Assembly (NCBI GenBank): GCA_020047815.1
Contig: JAIFNG010000189.1
Coordinates: 1-53,641, forward strand
Source of the DNA: Anaerolinea sp.
GTDB taxonomy: Bacteria; Chloroflexota; Anaerolineae; Anaerolineales; Villigracilaceae
Reading direction: 5' to 3'
DNA length: 53,641 nucleotides
Shown here: positions 24,016 to 32,006 of the stretch, in pieces
Layout of the letters: each line of letters opens with the position of its first letter
How positions within the stretch are numbered: position 1 is the stretch's first letter
Notes under the pieces: model-generated
Told to the model about the DNA's origin: nothing
Database searches by the model: none
Seen by the model: only the letters and a program-made list of their open reading frames with translations
Translations under genes and position numbers: made by a program

Positions 24016-25323
24016 TTGAATCGTCTTGATCTTTTCCCCAATACGACAACCATCAAAAACAACAACCTGACCATTGCCGGTCACAACTTATCTGCACTGG
24101 CAAAGGAGCATGGCACCCCGTTGTATCTATATGACCGTGCCACCATGGATTCTGCCGTGGCTGATTACAAATTTGCGCTACAGGCACATTACCCTGCACC
24201 TGCTTCAATCACTTATGCAGGAAAAGCATTTTTGAACCTGGCCATTGCACAGTGGGCTCAATTCCATAATTTATTCGTAGATTGCACAGGCGAAGGCGAA
24301 ATCGCCATGGCAGTTGCAGGTGGTGTGTGCCGCGAGCATATCCTAGTACACGGCGTGAATAAATCGATTGCCGACTTGAACGCAGCAAATAATTATGCCG
24401 GTACAATCGTGGTGGATAACCTTACCGAACTGCAACGCATCGCGCACATATTTACGCAACACGAAATACAAAATACATCCATCTGGCTTCGCCTTCTTCC
24501 CGGCGTTGCAGTTGAAACGCATCACGCACACACCCAAACCGGTCAGCATGACAGCAAATTTGGCATGACCAGCACCGAGATCATGGAAGCCGCACAATTT
24601 TGCAGAATGAACAACATACCTTTGAATGGGATACATTTTCATCAAGGGTCGAACTTCCGCGATGCAAGCCCTTTGAAAGAGGCCATTGGGTTGGGACTTG
24701 ACCTGGCGGGAGAAATTGGGTTCTCAAATGAATGGCATTTCAGCCCTGGCGGCGGGTGGGGCGTGGCATATCACGAGGATGAACTTCCACAGCCTGACTC
24801 AAATGAATATGTGCGTGTGATTTCAGAAAACGTGACCGAAGGCTGCAGATCTCGAAGTCTTCCCCTGCCCCATTTACATTTGGAACCTGGACGCAGTCTG
24901 GTCGCGCGTGCGGGTGTGGCGGTTTACCAAGTGGGAGCGATCAAACAGCGCGGTGACAAGGTTTGGATATTAACAGACGGCGGCATGACGGATAATCCAC
25001 GATACGCAATGTATGGAGCCAGATATTCTTGTTTGCCAGTATCAGATCCAGACAAAGAAATGAGCGGGAGGGTATCCATCGCAGGACCTTATTGCGAATC
25101 CGGGGATGTCGTTATCGAAGATCTATTAATGCCAAAGATCGAGGTTGAGGAATTGATAGCCATCCCTGCGTCGGGAGCATATCATTTGAGCATGTCATCC
25201 AACTACAATGGATCTCGCAAGCCTGCGGTTCTGTGGCTGGAACCCGGACAGGCCAGGGTAATCCAGCGTCGGGAGACAATAGAAGACCTGATCCGGCGCG
25301 ACCAAGTAATATCTTCGTTTTAG
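24016..25323 (+). CDS. lysA: Diaminopimelate decarboxylase
   Basis: A 435-residue PLP-dependent fold-III decarboxylase that makes lysine from meso-diaminopimelate. The Schiff-base lysine is K70 in SITYAGKAFLN. FVDCTGEGEIAMAVAGGV, DSKFGMTSTEI, HFHQGSNFRD, FSPGGGWGVAYHE and LHLEPGRSLVA follow in order, and the second-subunit cysteine C360 is in AGPYCESGDVV. It starts at TTG 24016, with AGAGGA 5 nt upstream. A related arginine or carboxynorspermidine decarboxylase is the main alternative, but the motifs favour LysA. Confidence 0.9.
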   Translation: MNRLDLFPNTTTIKNNNLTIAGHNLSALAKEHGTPLYLYDRATMDSAVADYKFALQAHYPAPASITYAGKAFLNLAIAQWAQFHNLFVDCTGEGEIAMAVAGGVCREHILVHGVNKSIADLNAANNYAGTIVVDNLTELQRIAHIFTQHEIQNTSIWLRLLPGVAVETHHAHTQTGQHDSKFGMTSTEIMEAAQFCRMNNIPLNGIHFHQGSNFRDASPLKEAIGLGLDLAGEIGFSNEWHFSPGGGWGVAYHEDELPQPDSNEYVRVISENVTEGCRSRSLPLPHLHLEPGRSLVARAGVAVYQVGAIKQRGDKVWILTDGGMTDNPRYAMYGARYSCLPVSDPDKEMSGRVSIAGPYCESGDVVIEDLLMPKIEVEELIAIPASGAYHLSMSSNYNGSRKPAVLWLEPGQARVIQRRETIEDLIRRDQVISSF

Positions 25324-25444
25324 TTTTTTCGCCCAAAGCGCATAGAACACAGGCGCTTCAGTCAACAAATTCAGGTACATGCACCGCGTATGATTGAAAA
25401 GGTAATGGTACGATCCTGATGGATGTAGAACTCATCCATCATTT

Positions 25445-26434
25445 TTATTTTCGTTTCACGTCCAGCACGGCGATCTTGGTTGAGTGATTGAATGGACTGG
25501 GGTCAGTCATCGGTTTGCCAACCGGGTTATAACCAGTAAAATCTTCGGGGACAGGGATCAGTTCTTTTATCTTCAAATAGCCATCTTTACATAACAACTC
25601 GAGGGTATGCATGTATTCGCTGCCACTGACAAAAAGCGCGTTGTTGATCGCAACCAGATGACCACCGTCATTGATCAGCGGGCGGATTTTGTTAATCAGC
25701 CGTGCACTTTCATTTACCTGGTCTACTTTACCTTTTGTTGTAGTTGAAAAAAATGGCGGGTCAATAAAAACACAATCAAAATGATTATTTGTGCGTTTCA
25801 TATTGCCGACTTGTTCAAAGAAATCCCTGGCAATGAAATCCCCTTTTTGAATGGGAAAGCCATTGAGTGTGTATGATGCTCTTGCAATATTTAGAAACTC
25901 GCGGTTCAAGTCAACCTGCACCACCCGTCTGGCTCCACCTTTCATCGCTGCCACCCCAAAACTTCCCGTGTAGGCAAAAGTGTTTAAAACAGATTTTTCC
26001 CTTGAATTTTCAATGATCCATTTTCGTAAATTCCGTGTGTCAAGGTAAAGGCTTGAATCGCGGTTTAGGAGCAGGTCAATGGCATACCAAGTATCATGTT
26101 CCTTTACTTTGCGGTCCAACTTTGTGCCAAACAATAATTTGCCACGTTTCTCCTCCTGCGTTGTACCGTTGCGTGTTTTTAAAATTCCCGCACTCAACCA
26201 GTTCATGGAAGTGTTCAAAAATTGGCAGGCTTCTTCAACAAGAACCACCCCATGCCCGGGGTCCTGGGCATAATTATGGATAACAAAAGTTGTGGCATAC
26301 AGATCAATGACTATGTCAGGGCAGCCCTCAGTAAAACCATTGAAGAGGCGAAAGGCTGATTCGTGGCTGGGATCGATCAACATGGCGCGCGCGGCAAGGG
26401 ATTTTGCGAGCAGGGAGGTTAGTGAGGTTGTCAT
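25445..26434 (-). CDS. RlmI/RlmL-like class I SAM-dependent methyltransferase
   Basis: A 329-residue methyltransferase of the kind that modifies 23S rRNA cytosine or guanine. The SAM-binding motif is VLNTFAYTGSFGVAAMKGG followed by RRVVQVDLN, and the catalytic-loop motif is CVFIDPPFFS. The N-terminal 120 residues are a likely RNA-binding region (LIDPSHESAFRLFNG...). The ORF extends to 26506, but the ATG at 26434 is chosen because TACAAT (26441-26446) is 6 nt upstream, matching the leaderless pattern. It is divergent from the TetR gene. The exact target base is not assigned. Confidence 0.82.
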   Translation of the reverse strand: MTTSLTSLLAKSLAARAMLIDPSHESAFRLFNGFTEGCPDIVIDLYATTFVIHNYAQDPGHGVVLVEEACQFLNTSMNWLSAGILKTRNGTTQEEKRGKLLFGTKLDRKVKEHDTWYAIDLLLNRDSSLYLDTRNLRKWIIENSREKSVLNTFAYTGSFGVAAMKGGARRVVQVDLNREFLNIARASYTLNGFPIQKGDFIARDFFEQVGNMKRTNNHFDCVFIDPPFFSTTTKGKVDQVNESARLINKIRPLINDGGHLVAINNALFVSGSEYMHTLELLCKDGYLKIKELIPVPEDFTGYNPVGKPMTDPSPFNHSTKIAVLDVKRK

Positions 26435-26474
26435 GGGTTTATTGTATCCCATGTATTGTGAGGTTATCCAAACC

Positions 26475-26526
26475 TTGACAGGGCAGTGCAACAGAGGTAA
26501 AAACAAACCGACTGGTCGGTTTGTTT
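26475..26526 (+). promoter_or_regulatory. TetR-gene promoter and 26-bp palindromic operator
   Basis: TTGACA at 26475-26480 is followed after 17 nt by TAAAAA at 26498. Overlapping the start-site region is a perfect palindrome: AAACAAACCGAC (26501-26512), TG, GTCGGTTTGTTT (26515-26526). The ACCGAC-N2-GTCGGT core is the type of site bound by TetR-family dimers, pointing to autoregulation of the following gene. Confidence 0.8.
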
Positions 26527-26622
26527 ACTTTAACGGTCTATAAAAACCACATCAGCACTATGACAATAAAGGCCATTGCTGATCAAACCCTCAGGGAGAC
26601 TCTTCAGGTCTTAAGGATGAAT

Positions 26623-27207
26623 ATGCAGCATCGCAGTGAAGAAACACAGGCACAGATCATCAAATCTGCAATCAAGTTATTTTCGGCGCACGGCTATACC
26701 GCCGCCAGTGTGGATATGATCTGCAAAGACGCGGGCATCAGTAAAGGCGCGTTCTATCATCATTTTGAGAGTAAACAAGCCTTGTTCCTTGCCCTGCTGG
26801 ACGGCTGGCTGACGACCATTGACAAAAGTGTCGAGGCATCGCGTGAAATGACTGTTCCGGAAACTTTTTTACAAATCACGGAAGCGTATCCTTATATTAT
26901 CAAAACCGCGAGCCAAGGCTTGCCGATGTTCCTCGAATTTTGGCTGCAAGCCAGCAGGGATAAAAAAATATGGCAGGCAAGCATCACCCCCTATCGCCGC
27001 TATCACAAATATTTCACTGCGCTGATCAAAAAGGGTGTTGAGGAAGGCTCATTTGTTGAAGTGGACCCAGAAACCGCCTCGCGCCTGATCGTTTCAACTG
27101 CAATGGGTTTGCTCTTGCAAAGTCTGCTCGATCCCAATGGCGCTAAATGGGAAAAGGTGGCGAAAGAAAGCTCGGATATGCTGGTAAATGGTTTATTGAA
27201 GAAGTGA
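26623..27207 (+). CDS. TetR-family transcriptional regulator
   Basis: A TetR/AcrR repressor of about 194 residues. The helix-turn-helix domain is SAIKLFSAHGYTAASVDMIC followed by KDAGISKGAFYHHFESKQAL, with the family-typical YHHFxSK. The ligand domain ends with ETASRLIVSTAMGLLLQSLL. The frame is open from 26521, which would put translation inside the operator. I prefer ATG 26623 because AAGGA lies 5 nt upstream and the N-terminus then has the usual length; 26617 and 26560 are alternatives. The palindrome upstream and the SDR gene 55 nt downstream suggest it controls itself and that enzyme. Confidence 0.9.
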   Translation: MQHRSEETQAQIIKSAIKLFSAHGYTAASVDMICKDAGISKGAFYHHFESKQALFLALLDGWLTTIDKSVEASREMTVPETFLQITEAYPYIIKTASQGLPMFLEFWLQASRDKKIWQASITPYRRYHKYFTALIKKGVEEGSFVEVDPETASRLIVSTAMGLLLQSLLDPNGAKWEKVAKESSDMLVNGLLKK

Positions 27208-27225
27208 GGCTTTCCCTCACCCCGG

Positions 27226-27248
27226 CACTCTACCTAATAGGTAGAGTG
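27226..27248 (+). repeat. 10-bp inverted repeat in the SDR leader
   Basis: CACTCTACCT (27226-27235) and AGGTAGAGTG (27239-27248) are perfect inverted copies around AAT. The hairpin ends just before the AAAGAGG ribosome-binding site of the SDR gene. It has no T run, so it is not a standard terminator; it could adjust downstream expression in the operon. Confidence 0.6.
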
Positions 27249-27262
27249 GAAAGAGGAAATGT

Positions 27263-28237
27263 ATGTGGCTTGTGACTGGCGCAACGGGACATCTAGGGAA
27301 TGTCCTGGTGCGAAAACTTCTAAAACGCGGAGAAAAGGTTCGGACAATGATCTTGCCCGGCGAATGCCGCGAATCAATTTCGGACTTGAATATTGAAGCC
27401 ACCGAGGGCGATGTCCTCGATGTAGATTCCATCATCCAATCCATGCGCGGGGTGCGCGGAGTTTTCCACCTGGCGGGTGTAATCTCGATCATGCCAGGCG
27501 CAAATCCATTGATGAGAAAAGTAAACGTGGAAGGCACAAAAAATATTTTACAAGCAGCAATGGAAAAGGGGATCAAGAAATTAATTTACACATCCTCGAT
27601 CCATGCAATACAAAGAGTGGAAAAAGGCATGATCGATGAGAATGTGCCTTACGACATGAACAATCCATACGGCGCTTATGACCGATCGAAGGCTGAAGCA
27701 ACGCTGGAGGTTTTAAACGCATCCCGCTCAGGATTGGATGCTATTGTGACCTGCCCCACGGGTGTGATCGGACCGTATGATTTTCGACGCTCAATGATGG
27801 GCGCTTTAATCCACGATGCGGCAACAGCAAAGCCAACGCTGTATGTGGATGGTGCGTATGACTTCGTAGATGTCCGCGACGTTGCCAACGGCTTGATCGC
27901 GGCGGCTGAAGATGGAAAACGCGGTGAGAGTTATATTCTTTCAGGACAAAAGATCAGCGTGCGCTACCTGCTCGAAACGGTGCGTGAAATTACCGGCAGA
28001 AATTTTTTTCAAATGAAAATCCCCTTCAATCTGGCAAAGCTCGCGGCGCTGTTCACGCCGATATATTACCAACTGGCAAACGCGACACCGCGCTTTACAC
28101 CATATTCTCTGGAGGTGCTGCAAAGTAACTCGAACATCAGCCATGCTAAAGCAACACGGGAACTGGGCTATTCGCCGCGCCTGCTGCCTGAAAGTATCAG
28201 GGATACGGTGAAGTGGTTTTTGGACAAGAAAAAATAA
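27263..28237 (+). CDS. Extended SDR (NAD-dependent epimerase/dehydratase-like)
   Basis: A 324-residue extended short-chain dehydrogenase. It has the NAD(P)-binding LVTGATGHLGNVLVRKLLKR, GDVLDVDSI, VFHLAGVIS, the Ser of YTSSIHA and the catalytic YGAYDRSKAEAT. It resembles dihydroflavonol-4-reductase-like and sterol-dehydrogenase-like proteins that act on NAD(P)-linked keto or hydroxyl groups. The substrate is unknown. It follows the TetR regulator on the same strand and is probably its target. Confidence 0.87.
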   Translation: MWLVTGATGHLGNVLVRKLLKRGEKVRTMILPGECRESISDLNIEATEGDVLDVDSIIQSMRGVRGVFHLAGVISIMPGANPLMRKVNVEGTKNILQAAMEKGIKKLIYTSSIHAIQRVEKGMIDENVPYDMNNPYGAYDRSKAEATLEVLNASRSGLDAIVTCPTGVIGPYDFRRSMMGALIHDAATAKPTLYVDGAYDFVDVRDVANGLIAAAEDGKRGESYILSGQKISVRYLLETVREITGRNFFQMKIPFNLAKLAALFTPIYYQLANATPRFTPYSLEVLQSNSNISHAKATRELGYSPRLLPESIRDTVKWFLDKKK

Positions 28238-28240
28238 ATT

Positions 28241-28277
28241 TCATTGCAATGGAAGAGTTACTCGGTCATTGCAATGA
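28241..28277. repeat. Paired CATTGCAATG palindromes upstream of the first degV
   Basis: The 10-bp self-palindrome CATTGCAATG occurs at 28242-28251 and again at 28267-28276, 25 nt apart, and the flanking bases make the pair an 11-bp inverted repeat with a 15-nt loop. It sits between the SDR stop and the ribosome-binding site of the first DegV gene. It may be a protein-binding site or a transcript-processing hairpin. Confidence 0.55.
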
Positions 28278-28302
28278 CATATAACCCAAACAGGAGATAA
28301 AC

Positions 28303-29163
28303 ATGAAAATCGTAACCGACTGCGCGGCAGATATGCCTAAAGAAGAAATGGAAAGGCTTGGAATTGTGCAGGCCCCGCTCTTCATACAATTCCCCGAGGG
28401 AGAAATAAATTCTGCAGATATTTCCGCTGACGATTTCTACAACCGCCTGGAAGCCATGCGCCCGCAAATCCCGACCACGGCGCAACCTTCTGCCGGCATT
28501 TTTGCAGAGTTATACCGTAAACTCGCCAAGACCGAAAAGAACATATTCTCGATCCATATTTCATCGGGACTGAGCGGCACGATCAATTCAGCCCGCGATG
28601 GCTGCGACCTGGTAAAAGACGAAACAAACGTTAGTTTATGGGATACGTTGAGTCTCTCTGGCGGTGAACGGTTTCAGGTTATGGCAGCAGCCCTCGCCTC
28701 GAACGCGGGCTGGGCAATTGAGTCTATTCATGAGCGACTAACTCAAATCCGCGAAAAGACCGAGTTGATCTACACCCTGGACACGTTGGAATATCTTGCC
28801 CGCGGCGGGCGTATTGGCCGGGTAAAGGCGATAGCAGGTGCGTTGCTCAACCTAAAGCCGATCATCCGCGTGGACACAGACGGCAAATACACCACCGTCA
28901 AGACTGAGAGAACGATCAATAAATCAATTTCAACGATTGCCGGTCACGTGAAGGAAAAATATGGAAACACACCCATCTGGGCAACCGTGCTGCATGGCCG
29001 CTTCGCTGAAAAAGCTGACACACTGGCAAAGGAATTACAGGAGAAGCTAAACATTGCCAAAATGGAAGTGATGCGCATCTCACCTGTGCTGGGTGTGCAC
29101 ACCGGCCCGGGAATCGTCGGCGCGGCGATCGTACCCATGGATCTGATGAGTGATTTGGTGTAA
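28303..29163 (+). CDS. DegV family fatty-acid-binding protein (copy 1)
   Basis: A 286-residue DegV protein. These two-domain proteins bind a fatty acid in the cleft and, as FakB, present it to the FakA kinase for phosphorylation. Visible motifs: KIVTDCAADMPKEEMERLG, PTTAQPSAGIFAELYRKL, SIHISSGLSGTINSARDG and TLEYLARGGRIGRVKAIAGA, ending in SPVLGVHTGPGIVGAAIVP. AGGAG lies 6 nt before the ATG. It is a close paralogue of the next gene. FakA is not in the window. Confidence 0.92.
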   Translation: MKIVTDCAADMPKEEMERLGIVQAPLFIQFPEGEINSADISADDFYNRLEAMRPQIPTTAQPSAGIFAELYRKLAKTEKNIFSIHISSGLSGTINSARDGCDLVKDETNVSLWDTLSLSGGERFQVMAAALASNAGWAIESIHERLTQIREKTELIYTLDTLEYLARGGRIGRVKAIAGALLNLKPIIRVDTDGKYTTVKTERTINKSISTIAGHVKEKYGNTPIWATVLHGRFAEKADTLAKELQEKLNIAKMEVMRISPVLGVHTGPGIVGAAIVPMDLMSDLV

Positions 29164-29260
29164 AAATTTACGATATATTTGGAAAGTGGCAGGCAAGACC
29201 GGCTTCAACCATTTTTCAATAAAGGACTGAAGTCACTACTACATTGTTAAGGAGATATTC

Positions 29261-30121
29261 ATGAAAATTGTTACCGACTGTGCGGCGGATTTTTCCAATG
29301 AAGAACTTGAAAGGTTGGAAATTGTGCAAACCCCATTGTTTATCCACTTCCCTGATGGTGAGATAAGCGCCGTTGATATTTCAGCGGATGATTTTTACAA
29401 TCGTCTGGAAGCCATGCGTCCTGCCATCCCAACTACGGCGCAGCCATCTGCCGGGATCTTTGCGGAGTTGTATCGAAAGGTTGCAGAAACAGATAAGGAT
29501 ATCTTTTCGATCCATATTTCGTCAGGACTGAGCGGTACGCTAAACTCGGCGCATGATGGTGGTGAACAGATTAAATCCGAAGCAAATGTCAGTTATTGGG
29601 ATACACTATCCCTTTCAGCAGGTGAGCGTTTTCAAGTGATGGCAGCGGCTTTGGCCATTAAAGCCGGGTGGAAAATGGATGCGATCCAGGACCGCATGAA
29701 AAACATCCGCGAAAATACCGAAGTGATTTATACGCTGGATACTTTGGAATACCTGGCACGCGGCGGGCGTATTGGTCGGGTGAAGGCTCTGGCGGGCGCA
29801 TTGCTCAAGCTCAAGCCCGTCATCCGCGTGGATACAGACGGCAAATACAGTACGGTCGGCAATGGGCGCACTTTGAGCAAATCCTTGAATATGATCGCTG
29901 ATGCCATGTACGAAAAATATGGAAACACTCCTGTTTGGGTCACAATGTTCCATGGCCGTTTTGCCGAAAAAGCAGATGCACTTGCCGCCCAACTCAAGGA
30001 AAGATTAAATATCGGAAAATTGGAAATGATACGCATATCCCCCGTTTTGGGTGTGCATACAGGACCAGGCGTTGTCGGTGCGGGGATTGTGCCTATGGAT
30101 TTGATGAAAGATTTGGGGTAG
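29261..30121 (+). CDS. DegV family fatty-acid-binding protein (copy 2)
   Basis: A second 286-residue DegV protein, aligned without gaps with copy 1 over its whole length and identical in most motifs (PTTAQPSAGIFAELYRK, IHISSGLSGTLNSAHDG, TLDTLEYLARGGRIGRVKA, SPVLGVHTGPGVVGAGIVP). Differences concentrate in surface helices and around residues 75-115 and 210-225. A recent tandem duplication is the simple explanation; the copies may prefer different fatty acids, as FakB paralogues do elsewhere. AAGGAG precedes the ATG. A bidirectional terminator follows. Confidence 0.92.
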   Translation: MKIVTDCAADFSNEELERLEIVQTPLFIHFPDGEISAVDISADDFYNRLEAMRPAIPTTAQPSAGIFAELYRKVAETDKDIFSIHISSGLSGTLNSAHDGGEQIKSEANVSYWDTLSLSAGERFQVMAAALAIKAGWKMDAIQDRMKNIRENTEVIYTLDTLEYLARGGRIGRVKALAGALLKLKPVIRVDTDGKYSTVGNGRTLSKSLNMIADAMYEKYGNTPVWVTMFHGRFAEKADALAAQLKERLNIGKLEMIRISPVLGVHTGPGVVGAGIVPMDLMKDLG

Positions 30122-30131
30122 AAGAAGAAGT

Positions 30132-30163
30132 AAAAAGGACTTGCCAGCTGCAAGTCCTTTTTT
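30132..30163. terminator. Bidirectional terminator after degV copy 2
   Basis: AAAAAGGACTTGC pairs perfectly with GCAAGTCCTTTTT around CAGCT, with further T residues on the plus strand. It separates the DegV genes from the convergent M48 protease gene, which ends at 30169. Confidence 0.9.
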
Positions 30164-30168
30164 ATTAT

Positions 30169-31320
30169 TTATGCTGTTATAAATCTTTTTGCTTTTGCAA
30201 TCCGCTCACCCAGAGGCGGATGGGAGTAAAACATAAAAACCACCCAGGCCTCGGGATCAATCTCCCCGAGGTTTTGATTCGCCAGACGCGTGAATGCCGA
30301 GGCAAAGGCGACATATTTACCTGTAGATTGCAGGGCATAATCATCTGCCAAATTTTCGCGCCAACGGGAGATGGCATTGTTAATCGGCGAGGTGAATAAT
30401 CCATAGGCGCTGAGGATCAGCATGAGTGCGGGGAAGGCAGCGATATCTGCAGGGGAGGTGAAGGAAAAAAAGCTGACAGCAGAATCCAGTGCCAATGATG
30501 CAATGAACAGGCTGAGTGTAGTGCTCAGTGCTCCAAAAACAATTAAAAAAGGAATATCCTTATGGACATGATGTCCCAACTCGTGAGCAAGCACTGTCTC
30601 GATTTCATCCAAAGTAAATTCATGGATCAGAGTATCGCCCAGGATAATGCGGCGTGTATTTCCCAACCCGGTCAGGGCAGCGTTAGCGGCGTTGGTGCGC
30701 TTGGACATGTCAAACTTGAATACTCCCTTTACTTTTGTATTGGCGCGTTCGGCAAGATCCAATAATCGTTGTTCGAGTTCCTTATGCTCATCGCCGAGTG
30801 GAACATATTTATTGAAGAGCGGCATGATGAGAACAGGCGCAAGGTTGGAGAGAATGACGTTGAAAAGAAGCAACCCACCCGCCACCCACAGCCACCACAA
30901 GTCACCTGTGAGACGCAAAGCCAAATAAAGCAACTCAAGCATGAGAAGTCCGAGCGGCGCACCAATTGCCAAACCTTTGAATTGATCAACCGTCCAATCT
31001 TTAAGAGACTGGTTGGATTGACCAAAGCGATGCGGCAGGACAAATCCACTGTAATAACCAAGAGGAAAGTTAATGATGGAATACGCACCGCCAAAGATGG
31101 TGATGTAAAGTGCCACGACAAGCCAATCAGAGCCAGTGGATAGTGACCAATTAACAGTAATCAGGTGGTGGAGCCACGCACGGAGGGAAATACTCCAATC
31201 CAACACCAGCCATGTCAGTGAATAGGTAACGCTGAAAAGCGTATCCACCAACCAAAGGCGGCGATGGATACGTGCATATTGCTTTGCTTGCTTCTGTTTT
31301 TCCTGGTCAATGATAGTCAT
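30169..31320 (-). CDS. M48 family (Ste24-like) integral membrane metalloprotease
   Basis: A 383-residue membrane zinc protease. The catalytic motif is VLAHELGHHVHKDIP, with the third ligand Glu further on in SRWRENLADDYAL. Several transmembrane helices precede and flank the site, as in Ste24/HtpX-type CAAX-prenyl-protease relatives, which degrade misfolded membrane proteins. The frame runs on to 31374, but the ATG at 31320 is chosen because it avoids the upstream gene and has a normal soluble N-terminus (MTIIDQEKQKQ). It starts 7 nt after the isochorismatase stop, so the two are cotranscribed. Confidence 0.9.
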   Translation of the reverse strand: MTIIDQEKQKQAKQYARIHRRLWLVDTLFSVTYSLTWLVLDWSISLRAWLHHLITVNWSLSTGSDWLVVALYITIFGGAYSIINFPLGYYSGFVLPHRFGQSNQSLKDWTVDQFKGLAIGAPLGLLMLELLYLALRLTGDLWWLWVAGGLLLFNVILSNLAPVLIMPLFNKYVPLGDEHKELEQRLLDLAERANTKVKGVFKFDMSKRTNAANAALTGLGNTRRIILGDTLIHEFTLDEIETVLAHELGHHVHKDIPFLIVFGALSTTLSLFIASLALDSAVSFFSFTSPADIAAFPALMLILSAYGLFTSPINNAISRWRENLADDYALQSTGKYVAFASAFTRLANQNLGEIDPEAWVVFMFYSHPPLGERIAKAKRFITA

Positions 31321-31327
31321 TTTTGGT

Positions 31328-31906
31328 TTACGGTTTTTTAAGGAAATTGACCATTTCGTCAGCCAGCAACGCAATCACTTCATCGGCTTTTATGACCTGG
31401 CCATAGGATTTGAGCGAGGCAAGGAATGCCTTGTGGACATGATCCGCTGGTATGACAGTATCACCGTAGGTTAGGTCACAGGTGGCACAGGCATCTTCAA
31501 CAACAATGATCTGAAAACCAAGGTCTGCGGCAGCGCGGGCAGTGGCATCCACGCACATATGAGTCATCATGCCCGTAATGATAAGACGTTCGATCTTCCA
31601 CCCTTGCAATATCTCCAGCAGGCCGGTCTCACGAAATGAGTTGGGGTAATGCTTGTACACGATCGGCTCACCCACGAAATGTGCGGCTGAATCATGAATA
31701 TCCGAGCCAGTTGTCCCCCTGACAAAAAAAGGCGCATTGGGGTTCAGCGCAATATGCTGGATGTGAACATGATGCCCGCCATGCTCACGGAAACATTGGA
31801 GAAGCATATAGGCTTTTTTCGCAGCTGGAAGCGGATCAACCAGTGGAAATTTTCCACCCGGAAAATAGTCTTTTTGAATGTCAATTACCAACAAGGCGGT
31901 TTTCAT
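31328..31906 (-). CDS. Cysteine hydrolase (isochorismatase-like)
   Basis: A 192-residue hydrolase of the isochorismatase superfamily (nicotinamidase, N-carbamoylsarcosine amidase and others). The Asp of the triad is in ALLVIDIQKDYFPG and the catalytic Cys in TGMMTHMCVDATARAAADLG, preceded by the usual cis-peptide region. The substrate is not identifiable. It lies upstream of and close to the M48 protease gene. Confidence 0.88.
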   Translation of the reverse strand: MKTALLVIDIQKDYFPGGKFPLVDPLPAAKKAYMLLQCFREHGGHHVHIQHIALNPNAPFFVRGTTGSDIHDSAAHFVGEPIVYKHYPNSFRETGLLEILQGWKIERLIITGMMTHMCVDATARAAADLGFQIIVVEDACATCDLTYGDTVIPADHVHKAFLASLKSYGQVIKADEVIALLADEMVNFLKKP

Positions 31907-32006
31907 GGATCATCCTTTTGAGAGCAAATATATAAGAAAAAGGGAAGACAGTGACTGTCACCCACTGCAGTAAACAAGAACGAATTAATCCCAACTTGCT
32001 CCATAT

